A stretch of DNA of 53,820 nucleotides. Origin: Phycisphaerae bacterium (GTDB lineage Bacteria; Planctomycetota; Phycisphaerae; Tepidisphaerales; Tepidisphaeraceae). The stretch's first letter is position 1; each line of letters opens with the position of its first letter. This document shows, piece after piece, positions 8,784-18,269 of the stretch. The stretch covers positions 1 through 53,820 of the forward strand of contig JAUJNJ010000039.1 of NCBI GenBank assembly GCA_030448225.1. The letters are read 5' to 3'. Position numbers and translations under genes: made by a program. The notes below the pieces were generated by a model. The model had not been told where the DNA came from and made no database searches. It saw nothing but the letters and a program-made list of their open reading frames with translations.

Positions 8784-9593
8784 TCATTCCTCGCGGAGCG
8801 CACTCGTGAAGTGATACAGGAAGATCCCCGCCGCCACCGCCACGTTGAGCGAATCGGTGCCGCGCTTCATCGGGATCGTCACGCGCCGGTCGCACGCCGC
8901 GATGTGCTCGGCCGATAGCCCCTGCGCCTCGTTGCCGAACAGCAGCGCGAGCCGCCGGCCGCGGCGGGCGGCCGCGAGCGGCTCGGCGGCGTCGTCGAGC
9001 ACGGTGGCGAGGAGCTCGACGCCGTGCTCGCCCCGCAGGCGGCCGAGGTCGCGGAGGACGTCGTCGGACCGCACGATCGGCAGCGAGAAGACCGCGCCCA
9101 TCGACACGCGGATCGCCTGGCGGAAGAACGGGTCGCACGACCGCTCGCCGAGCACCATCGCGTCGACGCCGAAGCCCGCCGCGATCCGCATCATCACGCC
9201 GAGGTTCTCCGTGTTCGCCAGTTGCGGGCAGACGACGAGCGTGAGCGGCTTGTCCCCCGCCGCTTCCACCACCTCCGTTAGCGTCGGCCCGGGCTGGCGG
9301 CGCCCGCACGCGATGACGCCGGAGTGGAACTTGAAGCCGACCGTGGCGTGTACGACCGCGTCATCGGCCACGTAAATCGGCACGCCCGGCGGGACGCGTT
9401 CTGCGACTTCGTCGGCGCGGCGCGTGGAGAGCAGGACGGACTCGGTCGGGTAGCGGCTCCGCAGCAGCCGGGTCACGACGTGCTCCCCCTCGGCGATGAA
9501 ACGCTCGCCCTCGCGCGCCAGGTCCCGGTCCTTCAGCTGTCGGTAAGGCGCGACGCGCGGGTCGTCGATCGACGTGATGCGGGTGACGTTCAT
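8784..9593 (-). CDS. TrmH/SpoU-family RNA 2'-O-methyltransferase
   Basis: A 269-residue SPOUT methyltransferase that transfers a methyl group from S-adenosylmethionine to a ribose 2'-OH of tRNA or rRNA. The N-terminal L30e-like substrate-binding domain spans about residues 1-95. The knotted catalytic domain shows the three SpoU motifs: NTENLGVMMRIAAGFGVDAM (motif 1 with the catalytic Asn/Arg), LLFGNEAQGLS (motif 2) and IPMKRGTDSLNVAVAAGIFL (motif 3, the cofactor knot). The start at 9593 (MNVTRITSIDDPRV) begins the conserved domain; the upstream extension is not conserved. The frame is intact. Which RNA is modified cannot be told. Confidence 0.9.
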   Translation of the reverse strand: MNVTRITSIDDPRVAPYRQLKDRDLAREGERFIAEGEHVVTRLLRSRYPTESVLLSTRRADEVAERVPPGVPIYVADDAVVHATVGFKFHSGVIACGRRQPGPTLTEVVEAAGDKPLTLVVCPQLANTENLGVMMRIAAGFGVDAMVLGERSCDPFFRQAIRVSMGAVFSLPIVRSDDVLRDLGRLRGEHGVELLATVLDDAAEPLAAARRGRRLALLFGNEAQGLSAEHIAACDRRVTIPMKRGTDSLNVAVAAGIFLYHFTSALREE

Positions 9594-9817
9594 GGCGGTG
9601 CGAAGACTAACCGGAAGCGCGGCCCGCGGCCGTCCGTCCGGAGCGAGATGACCGCCGAGTGCCGCGCTCGGCGGCGCGAACGATGTGTTGGACCCGCGCC
9701 CGTCGTCAACTCGGCGCCTCGCGCTCGTTGCGGCGGACCGGTCGCCGCGACTAATGTCGCCCCACCGCGCGGCCGAAGCCGCTCGTTGGTTTTCGTCCTT
9801 TGTCATCGGGAGCGACC

Positions 9818-10168
9818 ATGTCAGATACACGATCGTCCATCCGGTCCGCCGCATCCTGCGTTACCGTCCGCCGCGCGTCGGCGGTGGTGCTCGGCCTGCT
9901 CGGGGCCGGGGCGCTGGCGGCCTCGATCGCCGCGGCGCCGGAGGAGGGGCGGACCAACCTCGTGCAGGTGTCGGCGACCGAGTTGATCGACCTGTCGAAG
10001 GTGAGCCGTGTCTCCCGCACGGCGACGCCCGACGGCAAGCCCGTGGTCACGTTTTACTTCTCGGACGACGGCGAGCGGGCGAACTTCGCGGTCGTCGGGG
10101 CGGACGCCGAAGGGGCCTGGAATTTCGTTCTTGCATCTAGCAAAAATACGACAGGAGTTTCCAAGTAG
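9818..10168 (+). CDS. Small exported or membrane-anchored protein of unknown function
   Basis: A 116-residue protein starting at the ATG at 9818, about 6 bases after a GGGAGCG site. An N-terminal stretch with Arg residues is followed by a hydrophobic segment (VVLGLLGAGALAASIAAAP) and a possible signal-peptidase site after AAA, so it is probably secreted or anchored. The mature part of about 70 residues is predicted beta-rich (NLVQVSATELIDLSKV, KPVVTFYFSDD, WNFVLASS). I do not recognise the family. The next gene begins only after the riboswitch promoter, so it looks monocistronic. Confidence 0.55.
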   Translation: MSDTRSSIRSAASCVTVRRASAVVLGLLGAGALAASIAAAPEEGRTNLVQVSATELIDLSKVSRVSRTATPDGKPVVTFYFSDDGERANFAVVGADAEGAWNFVLASSKNTTGVSK

Positions 10169-10243
10169 CGCTCGCGCCGCGGGATGCCGGTTCCATTAGG
10201 TAGATTTCCGACCCGCGCGACGACTCCTCTCGAACAAATAACC

Positions 10244-10271
10244 TTGACAGGTGAGGCGGTCCTCATAGAGT
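10244..10271 (+). promoter_or_regulatory. Promoter of the riboswitch transcript
   Basis: A consensus -35 box TTGACA (10244-10249) and a -10-like TAGAGT (10266-10271) are separated by 16 bases. They lie just upstream of the first paired element of the riboswitch, so transcription would start at about 10278. Confidence 0.65.
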
Positions 10272-10274
10272 ACG

Positions 10275-10505
10275 CCGGCTTAACCGCCTAAGCCGCCCAG
10301 CTTCATGTTGGGCGGCACGGAGGAACCAACGCCGCGGGCATGGGCCCCGCGGCGTGAATCTTCCGGCGTCGTTTGTGACAGACGCCGGCTGATCGGGGCG
10401 AATCGGTTCGTGGGTGTGGGCGTGAACTGGGTGTGCACGTCCGGCCGCGACCGAGGGAGACTTTCAACTCCCAGCCCGACAGCTAACTCCGTCGGCACGT
10501 GAAAG
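10275..10505 (+). promoter_or_regulatory. c-di-AMP riboswitch (ydaO/yuaA type)
   Basis: The conserved islands of the ydaO/yuaA aptamer appear in order: GCTTAACCGCC near the 5' end, a stem closing with GGCGG, the GGAGGAACCAAC purine-rich island, a GC hairpin, GCGTGAATCTTCC, a second long hairpin, GGGGCGAATC, and the diagnostic CCCGACAGCTAACTCCGTCGG with GTGAAAGGG at the 3' end. These correspond to the Bacillus subtilis ydaO RNA islands (GGGGGACCCAA, GGGGTGAATC, GGGCGAATC, CCGACAGCTAACCTCG). A good promoter precedes it and an intrinsic terminator follows, giving a ligand-induced OFF switch. The aptamer has about 230 bases, longer than most because of an extended peripheral arm. Confidence 0.85.
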
Positions 10506-10551
10506 GGTACGGCGCCCCACCTCGGGCGGCAGACCCTTCTTCCTGTTTTTT
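10503..10551 (+). terminator. Intrinsic terminator, expression platform of the riboswitch
   Basis: AAGGGT (10503-10508) pairs with ACCCTT (10533-10538), with an inner stem CGCCC/GGGCG (10513-10517 with 10524-10528), and a run of six T follows at 10546-10551. The 5' strand of the stem overlaps the last bases of the aptamer, so aptamer folding and terminator formation can be coupled. Confidence 0.75.
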
Positions 10552-10671
10552 CACGGGCTGTGGTTACCCCGCGCTTCGGCGCCGCACGTCACGCGTGCGA
10601 CCCGCCAGACCGCCCGGGGCGAATCACCTCTTGGGTTCCGCGCTTCGGCGCGCGTGAAGGAGAGCTGCGAC

Positions 10672-10899
10672 ATGATGAATTCCCCCAACCCCTCGGAGAA
10701 CCTGCGCAAGGCGATCGAGAACCTGATCGACGCGAAGCTGCACGACGCGATCGCCCGCCCCGGCGGCCTGGATCGCCTCGCGGCCCACCGCCGCACCGGC
10801 GTGGCGTCGCACGACATCCGCAACGCGGAGCGCCAGCTCGAGCAGACGCTCACCGAGATCCTGATCCCGACCGACAGCCTCAACGGGCACGAGGTCTAG
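10672..10899 (+). CDS. 75-residue orphan protein downstream of the c-di-AMP riboswitch
   Basis: A small soluble protein starting MMNSPNPSENL at 10672 (or the next ATG at 10675), with an AAGGAG ribosome-binding site 9 bases upstream. It is predicted almost wholly helical: LRKAIENLIDAKLHDAIA, then a turn (RPGG), LDRLAAHRR, and a last helix IRNAERQLEQTLTEILI. No membrane segment, signal peptide, Cys or known motif. It is the only gene that can follow the riboswitch terminator, because no convincing coding sequence lies in the next 560 bases. Its control by c-di-AMP is inferred from position. Confidence 0.6.
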   Translation: MMNSPNPSENLRKAIENLIDAKLHDAIARPGGLDRLAAHRRTGVASHDIRNAERQLEQTLTEILIPTDSLNGHEV

Positions 10900-11462
10900 G
10901 ATCGTTGCCCGCCGTCGCGCACCGGCGCACCCCGACGCCTCGCGCCGACCGCGCCCGCGGGCGACGGACGGTTCCATCCGATGACATCCAGCCGCTCGCG
11001 GCTTCGCAGGTGCCGACGCGCCCCGGTCTGCGAAGCCGCGGGCGGCGTCGTCGGCTCGCCCTGCCCTTGCGCGTTTTGCTCACCGCTCGACCCCTCCGCT
11101 CGCTGCGCTCGGCGCTTGGTCGTTCGAAGTGGGTTGGTTCGTGCGCGCGGACGGTTTGGTCGGCGCTTGCGGTTTCGCCGCATAGGTGAGCGGAAGTGCA
11201 GGGACAGCAAATTCTTCGTGTCCGCTGACCGGTAGCGTCTCGCGCGCGAGTTGTTCCGGGTCACCAAAGGTGACCCGGCCGCGGTATCGCCGGGCGCTCG
11301 ATGTGCGGGAGTTCGGACGGCAACGCCCCCCCCCCCTCGCCCCGCCGCCTCTACCCCCATCCCGCCCCCAAGGGCCGCGATGTTCTACCCCCGGGCGGGC
11401 GCCCCGGTAGTGGTGGCGCACCGCGCAGGGCACGGGGCGCAACCGCAGGAGAGGCACACGCG
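10900..11462. other. Intergenic stretch with one perfect hairpin
   Basis: No convincing gene. At 11256-11278 there is a perfect 10-base hairpin (CCGGGTCACC, loop AAA, and complement) without a T-run; it could be a protein-binding site or a transcript-stabilising stem. A C-run of 13 and other C-rich sequence at about 11327-11375 precede the dehydrogenase gene. Base-calling in this C-run is likely to be unreliable. Confidence 0.4.
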
Positions 11463-12478
11463 ATGGCGAAGCACACGATCGTTCTCATCCCCGGCGACGG
11501 GATCGGCCCGGAGGTCACGCACGCCACCCGCCGGGTCGTGGAGGCGGCCGGCCTGGCGGTCGAGTGGGTGGAGTTGCCCGCCGGCGTGTCGGCGCTGGAC
11601 CAGGGGCACGACAACGTCCTGCCGCAGCGCACGCTCGCGGCCATCAAGCGCACAAGGTGGCGCTGAAGGGACCGATCGGCACGCCGGTCGGCAAGGGGTT
11701 CCGCTCGGTCAACGTCCAGCTCCGCAAGAGCCTCAACCTCTACGCCGCCATCCGCCCGGTGCGCAGCCTCGAGGGCTTGAGGACGCGCTACGAGAACGTC
11801 GACATCGTGATCGTGCGCGAGAACACCGAGGGCCTCTACACCGGCATCGAGAACGAGATCGTGCCCGGCGTCGTCACGAGCCTGAAGGTCGCGACGCAGG
11901 TCGGCTGCGAGCGCATCGCCCGCTACGCGTTCCGCTACGCGACCCAGCGCAGCCGCCGGAAGGTCACGGTGTTCCACAAGGCGAACATCATGAAGCTGAC
12001 CGACGGCATGTTCATCGCGGCGGCGAAGAAGGTGCACGAGGAGGAGTACCCGAACATCGAGTACGAGGAGCTCATCATCGACGCCGGCTGCATGAAGCTC
12101 GTGCAGGACCCGACGCGGTTCGACGTGCTGCTGATGGAGAACCTCTACGGCGACCTCGTCAGCGACCTCGCCGCCGGCCTCGTCGGCGGGCTGGGCGTGG
12201 TGCCCGGCTCGAACATCGGCGACGCCGCGGCGGTGTTCGAGGCCGTCCACGGCAAGCGCGCCCGACATCGCCGGCAAGGGCGTGGCGAACCCGCTCGCGC
12301 GACGATGAGCCGCCGTGATGATGCTCAACCACATCGGCGAGACCCCCGTCGCCGAGCGCATCAAGCTGGCGCGTACAACACGGTGCTGAAGGACGGCAAG
12401 ATCCGCACCCGCGACCTCGGCGGCACCGCCACCACCGAACAGTTCGCCGACGCGCTGATCGCGGCGCTGCCGGCGTAG
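11463..12478 (+). CDS. NAD-type isocitrate dehydrogenase (isocitrate/isopropylmalate family, frameshifted)
   Basis: Oxidative decarboxylation of isocitrate to 2-oxoglutarate in the TCA cycle; family member of about 338 residues. It begins MAKHTIVLIPGDGIGPEV, the nucleotide-site motif of the family. It contains the substrate Arg cluster (FRSVNVQLRKSLNLYAAIRP), the ENTEGLY segment, and the metal/substrate helix DVLLMENLYGDLVSDLAAGL. The end DLGGTATTEQFADAL favours mitochondrial-type NAD-IDH over 3-isopropylmalate dehydrogenase. A single base is missing near 11650, and several small indels lie between 12255 and 12375, where the conserved HGSAPDIAGKGVANP region can still be read across frames. 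I take these as sequence errors. The specific substrate is inferred from similarity. Confidence 0.8.
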
Positions 12479-12958
12479 TGCAAGGCGATCGGGCGCGAAC
12501 CCTCTGCCGCCCCGCCCGCCAACGCTGTCCGTCCGTGAAGCGCGAACGGGCAGAGACGAGCCGCGCATCCGCCTGACGCGGCAATTCCAAGTGGCGTCGC
12601 ATCGGTGACGACGTGCTCACTGCGACGCGCGCTGACGGTCTGCACGTCGTGGTCGACGACACGTTGACGGCGGCCGCGTCACCCACCTCGCCGCGCGAGG
12701 CTTGGTCGTCCTGCATCATCAGTGAGGTGCGTTGCTTCCCGTCATCTTCGCGGTGCCACGCGCGTTCGATCAGTCCGCGACCTTCGTGTACGTCACGACC
12801 GCGTCCTCGGCCTGGGTGACGTCGCCCTCGCCATCGGGTTTCCCGCAACGCCTTCCCGCCGGCATTGCCGTTGCGGTCGAACCTCGTGTCGACATCGCCG
12901 ACGGCTCCCGATCCGGGGCCGACGGCATCCATCAAGAGTACTTACGCGGAGGCGCGCC

Positions 12959-13069
12959 ATGGCCGACGAACGATCGGACGCGATGAAAGCGACCAATGCC
13001 TCGCTCTCCCCGCCCGAGGACGACCTGCGGCAGACCGGCCGCGACTACCCCGCCGGCGGCAACAGGTGA
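12959..13069 (+). CDS. Possible small acidic disordered protein (probably frameshifted)
   Basis: The ATG at 12959 is preceded by GGAGG with 6-base spacing. The strict frame gives 36 residues (MADERSDAMKATNAS and on). Directly after the stop, the other forward frames continue as a Pro/Ala/Asp-rich disordered segment (PAAAAPTNPGYG, then GRDIDPDADPAAPPAPPHP and MPATDLDEG) to about 13220. That suggests a gene of about 85 residues broken by two indels. No known family. The remaining gap 12479-12958 shows no supported gene. Confidence 0.35.
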   Translation: MADERSDAMKATNASLSPPEDDLRQTGRDYPAGGNR

Positions 13070-13603
13070 GCCGCCGGCGGCGGCGGCACCCACCAACCCC
13101 GGCTACGGCGCCGATCGGGCGCGACATCGACCCGGACGCCGACCCCGCCGCCCCGCCCGCGCCACCGCACCCCGACACGACGTCGATGCCCGCCACCGAC
13201 CTCGACGAGGGGCGTCTGCCCCGCCCCCGCCACCGGGCGCCCCCGACGCCAGCGGCACGTGACACGTGCGGGACGGACGTCACGGGGCGGCCCGCGGCGT
13301 TCACAGCGCACGCGTCACCGTGTCCTGCTGCCGGCGTTCCTTGCCGGGGAAACGTGAGCCGGGACAGTCGCACTTCTCCTTCAGAACGCCGGACGATCGT
13401 TGACGACGCACCCCGCGCAACGGTTTGCTTCGATTCGAAGAGTCCGTTCCAACGTCGAAGCGTCGCCCGCCACTAATCTACACGCGTCACGGGCACGGGT
13501 GACGCGCGAGTCTCCGCTCAACGTGCCCGCTGAGGCGACCACGCCCCGCAGATCCGGTGCGAACCGAAAACGGAATCGCCGACCCCTCACCACTACCCGA
13601 GCA

Positions 13604-13645
13604 CCCACGCCCCACGCCCCACTCCCCACCCCCCTCCCCCCCCCC
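13604..13645. repeat. C-rich heptamer array (CCCACGC units) with G-quadruplex potential on the minus strand
   Basis: Successive 7-base units CCCACGC, CCCACGC, CCCACTC, CCCACCC, CCCTCCC run into a C tract of about 11. The minus strand therefore has at least four runs of four or more G separated by short loops. It lies about 75 bases before the sulfatase start, in the expected promoter/leader region. Confidence 0.6.
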
Positions 13646-13717
13646 CACGCCCCGCCCCTCCCCGTATGATGCGACACCGGCGCGGCCTCAACGGCCCGCC
13701 GACACTTCGGGAGGCCC

Positions 13718-15802
13718 ATGAAACAATTCGTCGCGCTCGGCGTGCTCGTCCTCGCCCTGATCGGTCCTGCAACGCCGGCGGCCGGGCGGGCGCCGAACAT
13801 CGTGGTGATCCTGGCCGACGACCTCGGCGTCAACGACCTCTCCTGCTACGGCCGGACCGACCAGCCGACGCCGCACCTCGACCGACTCGCGGCGCAGGGG
13901 ATGCGGTTCACGTCCGCGTACTGCGCGCAGCCGATCTGCTCGCCCTCTCGGGCGGCGCTGCTGACGGGGCAGGCCCCCGCCCGCCTTCGCCTCACCACCT
14001 ACCTGCCGGGCCGGGCGGACGCGGCGTCGCACAAGCTGTTGCACCCGGCGATGAACCAGGCGCTTCCGGCGGACGCCGTTACGATCGCCGAGGCGCTGAA
14101 GCCGGCGGGGTACGTCAGCGCCCTGATCGGCAAGTGGCACCTCGGCAACGGCAAGGGGAACGGCCCGGCCGCGCAAGGCTTCGACGTCGCGGACGGCGTT
14201 CCGGCGAACACGAAGCCCTCGACCGACGAGGGCGGCAAGGGCGAGTACGGCCTCACCGATCGGGCCGGCCGCTTCATCGAGAAGAACAAGGACCGTCCGT
14301 TCTTCCTGCTACTCGCGCACAACAACCCGCACATCCCGCTGGCGGCCAAGCCGGAACTGATCGAGAAGCACGCCGACGCGTTCAACCCGCTCTACGCCGC
14401 CGTGATCGAGACGCTCGACGACGCCGTCGGCCGCGTGATGGCGAAGCTGGACGCGCTCGGGCTCGCGGACGACACGCTCGTCATCTTCACGAGCGACAAC
14501 GGCGGCCTGCACGTGCCCGAGGGGGGCGCCGCGCCGGCCACGCACAACGCGCCGTTCCGCGCGGGCAAGGGGTTCGTCTACGAGGGCGGCCTGCGCGTCC
14601 CGCTCATCGTCCGCTGGCCGGGTCGGGTGAAGGCGGGCGCGACGAGCGACGTGCCGGTCATCAACGCAGATTGGATGCCGACGTGGCTGGAACTCGTCGG
14701 CGCGAATGCGGCGGCGGCCGCGGACGCGCGATCGACCGATCCCAAAGCGGCCGCACCCCGCGCGGCGCCGGTCTCGCCTCCGTCGGTCACGACCCCGGCC
14801 GGCGCGAACGGTGCCGCGCCTGCGGCGGACGGTGCGGCGCCTCCCGTGAACGGGGCGGCGCCCGCCGTGAACGGCGCCGCGTTTGCCGCGGCCGGGCCCG
14901 CGCCGCTCGACGGCGTCAGCCTCGTGCCGCTGCTGACCGGCGCCGGCGATCTCGCGTCCCGCCCGCTCTTCTGGCACTTCCCGCACTACACGAACCAGGG
15001 CAGCCGGCCCGCCGGCGCGATGCGCGACGGGCGTTGGAAGCTCGTCGTACATTACGAGGACGGCCGCGCGGAATTGTTCGACCTGACCGCCGACGTCGGC
15101 GAGACGACCGACCTCGCCGCCCGCGAGCCGACGCGCGTCGCCGAGATGCGCGGCAAGCTCGTCGCGTGGCGGCGGAGCGTCGGCGCGCAGGAAAACGCGC
15201 CGAACCCGGACTTCCGCCCCGACCTCTGGGAACGCCTCTACGTGAAGACCGACGTCTCGAAACTCGCCGCCGCCCCGAACGCCGCCGACGCCGGTGCCCC
15301 GCTGCGCGACTGGCGTCGCCTCATGGGCCGCGTCACCGCCCAGGCGCGACCGAACCCGGGCGCGAAGGCGCCGCGCGCGGAACCGCTGCGGCCCGGCGCG
15401 GCGGGGCTGATCGTTCTTCCCGCGAGCGCCGCGCGCGTACACGGCGAGAAACTCCGCTACGAGCCCGAGCCGCACAAGGACACGCTCGGCTACTGGGCGG
15501 TGCCGGCCGACTGGGCGGACTGGAATTTCGACGTGACCCACCCCGGCACGTACGCCGTCGAGATCCTCCAAGGCGCCGGCACCGGGTGCGGCGGCGCGGA
15601 CGTCGACATCGTCGTCGGCGACCAGACCGTTGCCTTCACCACGCTCGACACCGGCCATTTCCAGAACTTCGTCCCCCGCACAATCGGCACCGTCAAACTC
15701 ACCGCCGGCCCGCACACGCTCGCGGTGAAGCCGCGGAACAAGAAGGGCGCGGCCGTGATGGACCTGCGCCGCGTTACGCTGATCCGAGCCGATCGCGAGT
15801 AG
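13718..15802 (+). CDS. Secreted arylsulfatase with C-terminal carbohydrate-binding-like domain
   Basis: A 694-residue type I sulfatase that would hydrolyse sulfate esters, in planctomycetes usually on algal polysaccharides. A signal peptide (residues 1-23, LVLALIGPATPAAG) sends it to the periplasm or outside. Residues 25-45 contain the calcium-binding NIVVILADDLG. Cys74 in CSPSR is the residue converted to formylglycine. GKWHLG (about residue 143) and the FTSDNGG segment complete the active site. Residues about 355-395 are an Ala/Gly/Asn/Pro linker of repeated NGAAPAA-like units. A C-terminal beta-rich module (about 575-690) resembles the carbohydrate-binding DUFs found after planctomycete sulfatases. 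The frame is intact; GGGAGG precedes the start. No maturase gene is visible in the window. Confidence 0.92.
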   Translation: MKQFVALGVLVLALIGPATPAAGRAPNIVVILADDLGVNDLSCYGRTDQPTPHLDRLAAQGMRFTSAYCAQPICSPSRAALLTGQAPARLRLTTYLPGRADAASHKLLHPAMNQALPADAVTIAEALKPAGYVSALIGKWHLGNGKGNGPAAQGFDVADGVPANTKPSTDEGGKGEYGLTDRAGRFIEKNKDRPFFLLLAHNNPHIPLAAKPELIEKHADAFNPLYAAVIETLDDAVGRVMAKLDALGLADDTLVIFTSDNGGLHVPEGGAAPATHNAPFRAGKGFVYEGGLRVPLIVRWPGRVKAGATSDVPVINADWMPTWLELVGANAAAAADARSTDPKAAAPRAAPVSPPSVTTPAGANGAAPAADGAAPPVNGAAPAVNGAAFAAAGPAPLDGVSLVPLLTGAGDLASRPLFWHFPHYTNQGSRPAGAMRDGRWKLVVHYEDGRAELFDLTADVGETTDLAAREPTRVAEMRGKLVAWRRSVGAQENAPNPDFRPDLWERLYVKTDVSKLAAAPNAADAGAPLRDWRRLMGRVTAQARPNPGAKAPRAEPLRPGAAGLIVLPASAARVHGEKLRYEPEPHKDTLGYWAVPADWADWNFDVTHPGTYAVEILQGAGTGCGGADVDIVVGDQTVAFTTLDTGHFQNFVPRTIGTVKLTAGPHTLAVKPRNKKGAAVMDLRRVTLIRADRE

Positions 15803-16242
15803 TTGGGTCAATGGGCGTCCATCGAGCCGCGTCCCGTCGCCAGTTCGCGACCGCGAGCGCGAGGACAACCGCCGCCCCACGAAGAGCACGGCCGCCGCCC
15901 CCCAGCCGATGCCGCTCCCGATGCCCGCCTGAGTGGCATTGAACCCGGGCCGCGTCGCGGCTGTTGGGGACACGCCCGAATGGCAGCTTGGGAACCACAC
16001 CGCGATGAACTTTCCGAGCCGCCCGCCGCCGGCCGCTAACGAGGCGGCAGAGGCGGCGAAGACGACGGACACGATTGGCACTTGCGGACGCTGTCACGGA
16101 CCCGCGCCGGGCGCGTGTCCGCCGCCCCGGAGCCCGGCTGGTAATGCGTCGGCCGATCCGACATCTCCCAACGACGTGACCACCGCGCGACGAGCCGGCC
16201 CGCACGACAAGCCGGGCGCGGCAGGCTATCCTCCGCCGGCGT
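15803..16242. other. Intergenic stretch, no supported gene
   Basis: A minus-strand frame starting at 16081 has two hydrophobic patches (about 15860-15900 and 16040-16080) but runs on through the sulfatase antisense without a plausible end. I do not call it a gene. It could be a small membrane protein broken by an indel. Confidence 0.3.
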
Positions 16243-18006
16243 ATGGGCGACACGACGGCGCCGAGCCTCCGCTACCTCGTTCCGGTCGCCGGCCCGCCGC
16301 TGGAGCCGATCGCGATGGCGGCGCGGCCGGGCGGGCTGACGATCGGGCGGCACGAGCGGTGCGACCTGCTGCTGCCGGCGACGGCCGACGGCGTGAGCCG
16401 GGTCCACGCGCGCTTCCAGTTCGACGCGGGCGAGTCGCGCTGGCGGTTGTCGGACCTCAACAGCCGCTGGGGCACGTTCGTCAACGGCGTGCGGGTCGCG
16501 CCGGGGCGGGAGGTGCCGCTGAGCGACGGGGACCTCGTCCGCATCTACCCCTGGACGTTCGGCTTCGGCGCCGCCGCCCGCCCGCGCGGGCTTCAGACGG
16601 CCGACGACCGCGGGCACACGATGGTCCGCCCGGTGTCGCCGCCGGTCACCGCCACGCCGCGCGACGACATGCTCGCGCTGCTGCTGGAGACGGCGGCCGC
16701 GCTGCACGACGCACCCGACGAGCGCCGCCTCGCCGAGCGCCTGATCGACGCCGCCCGCCGCGGCACCGGCCTGCCCAACGCCGCGGTGCTGCGCCCGGCC
16801 GACAACGCGGGGCGGGTCGACGTGGTGGCGGCGGAGATGCGGCAGGCGCCCGGCGCCGCGCCGTCGTTCAGCCGCTCGCTCCTCGCCGCCGCCGCCGCGG
16901 GGCCGGTGGTGGAGATGACCGGTGGCGGCGGCGCAGGCGCGGCGGCGGCGGCGGCGGCGGCGGCGGTCAGCCAGAGCATCGTGGAGATGCGCATCGACGC
17001 GCGCTGTGCGTGCCGCTGATGCTCGGCGACGCGCCGGCGGCGTACCTGCACCTCGACGCCCGCGGCGGCGGCGCGCGACGCTGCTGCCCGCCGCGGGCGT
17101 CGGCCACCGAGTTCTGCGTGGCTCTGGGGCGGATCGCGAGCCTCGCTGGCGAACCTCAAGCGGATCGACATCGAGCGCCGCCAGGCGGCGCTGGAGGGCG
17201 AGCTGCACGCGGCGGCGGTCGCGCAGAAGTGGGTGCTGCTGCCGCCGCGCGTGCGGGTCGGGCCGTACCGCGTCGTGGGCGAGAGCCGCCCGGGCCAGTA
17301 CGTCGGCGGCGACTTCTTCGACGTGATCGACCTGCCCGGCGGGGCGCCTCGCCGTCGCGATCGGCGACGTCGCGGGCAAGGGCGTATGTCGGCGTCGGTA
17401 CTGATGACCGCCGCACAGGGGTACCTTCCACGCGGTGCTCCGCGAGCACGGCGAGCCGGGGGGCGGGCGGTGACGGCGGTCAACCGCTTCGTCGGCCCGC
17501 GCCGCCGGAGCACCGGTTCGTCACGCGGGTCGGCGTGTTCGACCCGGCCGCCGCCACGCTCAGCTACGTCGACGCCGGCCACAGCTACGCTGCTCCTCGC
17601 CGCCGCCGCCGCCGTCAGGTGACGCCGCCGCCCCCGCCGAGCCGAGCCCGCTCGACGCCCGCCGCGGGCTGCCGGTGGGGCTTGTGGCCGACGCGACGTA
17701 CGAAGCCGAGGTCGTGCCGCTGCCGGCGCACGGCGGCGTCGTGATCGTCAGCGACGGCGTCGTCGAGCAGATCCGCCCCGGATGCCGGCTACGGCGACGA
17801 AGGGGCCCAGTTCAACATGACCGGCGTCCAGCGCGCCCTCGCCGCGCGGGCGGCCGGCGGTCGTGCCGACGGCGGCGACGGAAACAGCGACGACGGCACC
17901 TTCGGCCGACAGCGACGAGGTGGCCGCCGTCTTCGCCGCCCTCGTCGCCCACGCCGGCACCGAACAGCTCGACGACGACGCGACGGCCGTGGTGATCCGC
18001 TGGTAA
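16243..18006 (+). CDS. FHA-GAF-SpoIIE (PP2C-type) serine phosphatase, frameshifted
   Basis: A signalling phosphatase of about 587 residues. Residues 1-110 are a forkhead-associated domain, which binds phosphothreonine peptides (TIGRHERCD, SRVHARF, LNSRWGTFVNG). Next comes a GAF-like sensor segment with a poly-Ala insert coded by a GCG run (16930-16970). The C-terminal SpoIIE domain carries the metal-binding motifs in order: GQYVGGDFFDV, AIGDVAGKG, YVDAGH, VIVSDGVVE and DDDATAVVI. At least six indels (near 17010, 17095, 17150, 17345, 17435-17600, 17790-17900) break the frame, but domain order is complete, so I read it as one gene with sequence errors. It probably reverses Ser/Thr phosphorylation, perhaps opposite kinases like the one at 35.4 kb. 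Confidence 0.8.
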
Positions 18007-18269
18007 AGATCGCTGGCGTCGATGGTGTGGGCCGACGCGCGCCGCCGCGTGACGCGCGCTTGACGGCGCGGCGGCGATTGTCGCACCGGCGACACGCCCG
18101 CGCCCTTGGGCGACGACGCACGGCCGGCTACGCTGTCCGCCGTCACCCGCCGCCGGCGCGCGCGAACTGGCGGGCGCGGCGGTCGCGGGCCTGCCACCCG
18201 CGGCGGATCATCACGCCGTCGCCGTCGCCATCGCTGTCGCCCGTCCGTCCGTCCGCACCAACCGCACCC

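Noticed and set aside
11327..11339. C-run read as a possible programmed slippage site
   Set aside because: It is outside any gene and long C-runs are unreliable in this sequence.
14309..16081. Minus-strand open frame of 590 codons opposite the sulfatase
   Set aside because: The plus strand carries an intact sulfatase with all active-site motifs; the antisense frame has no recognisable domain.
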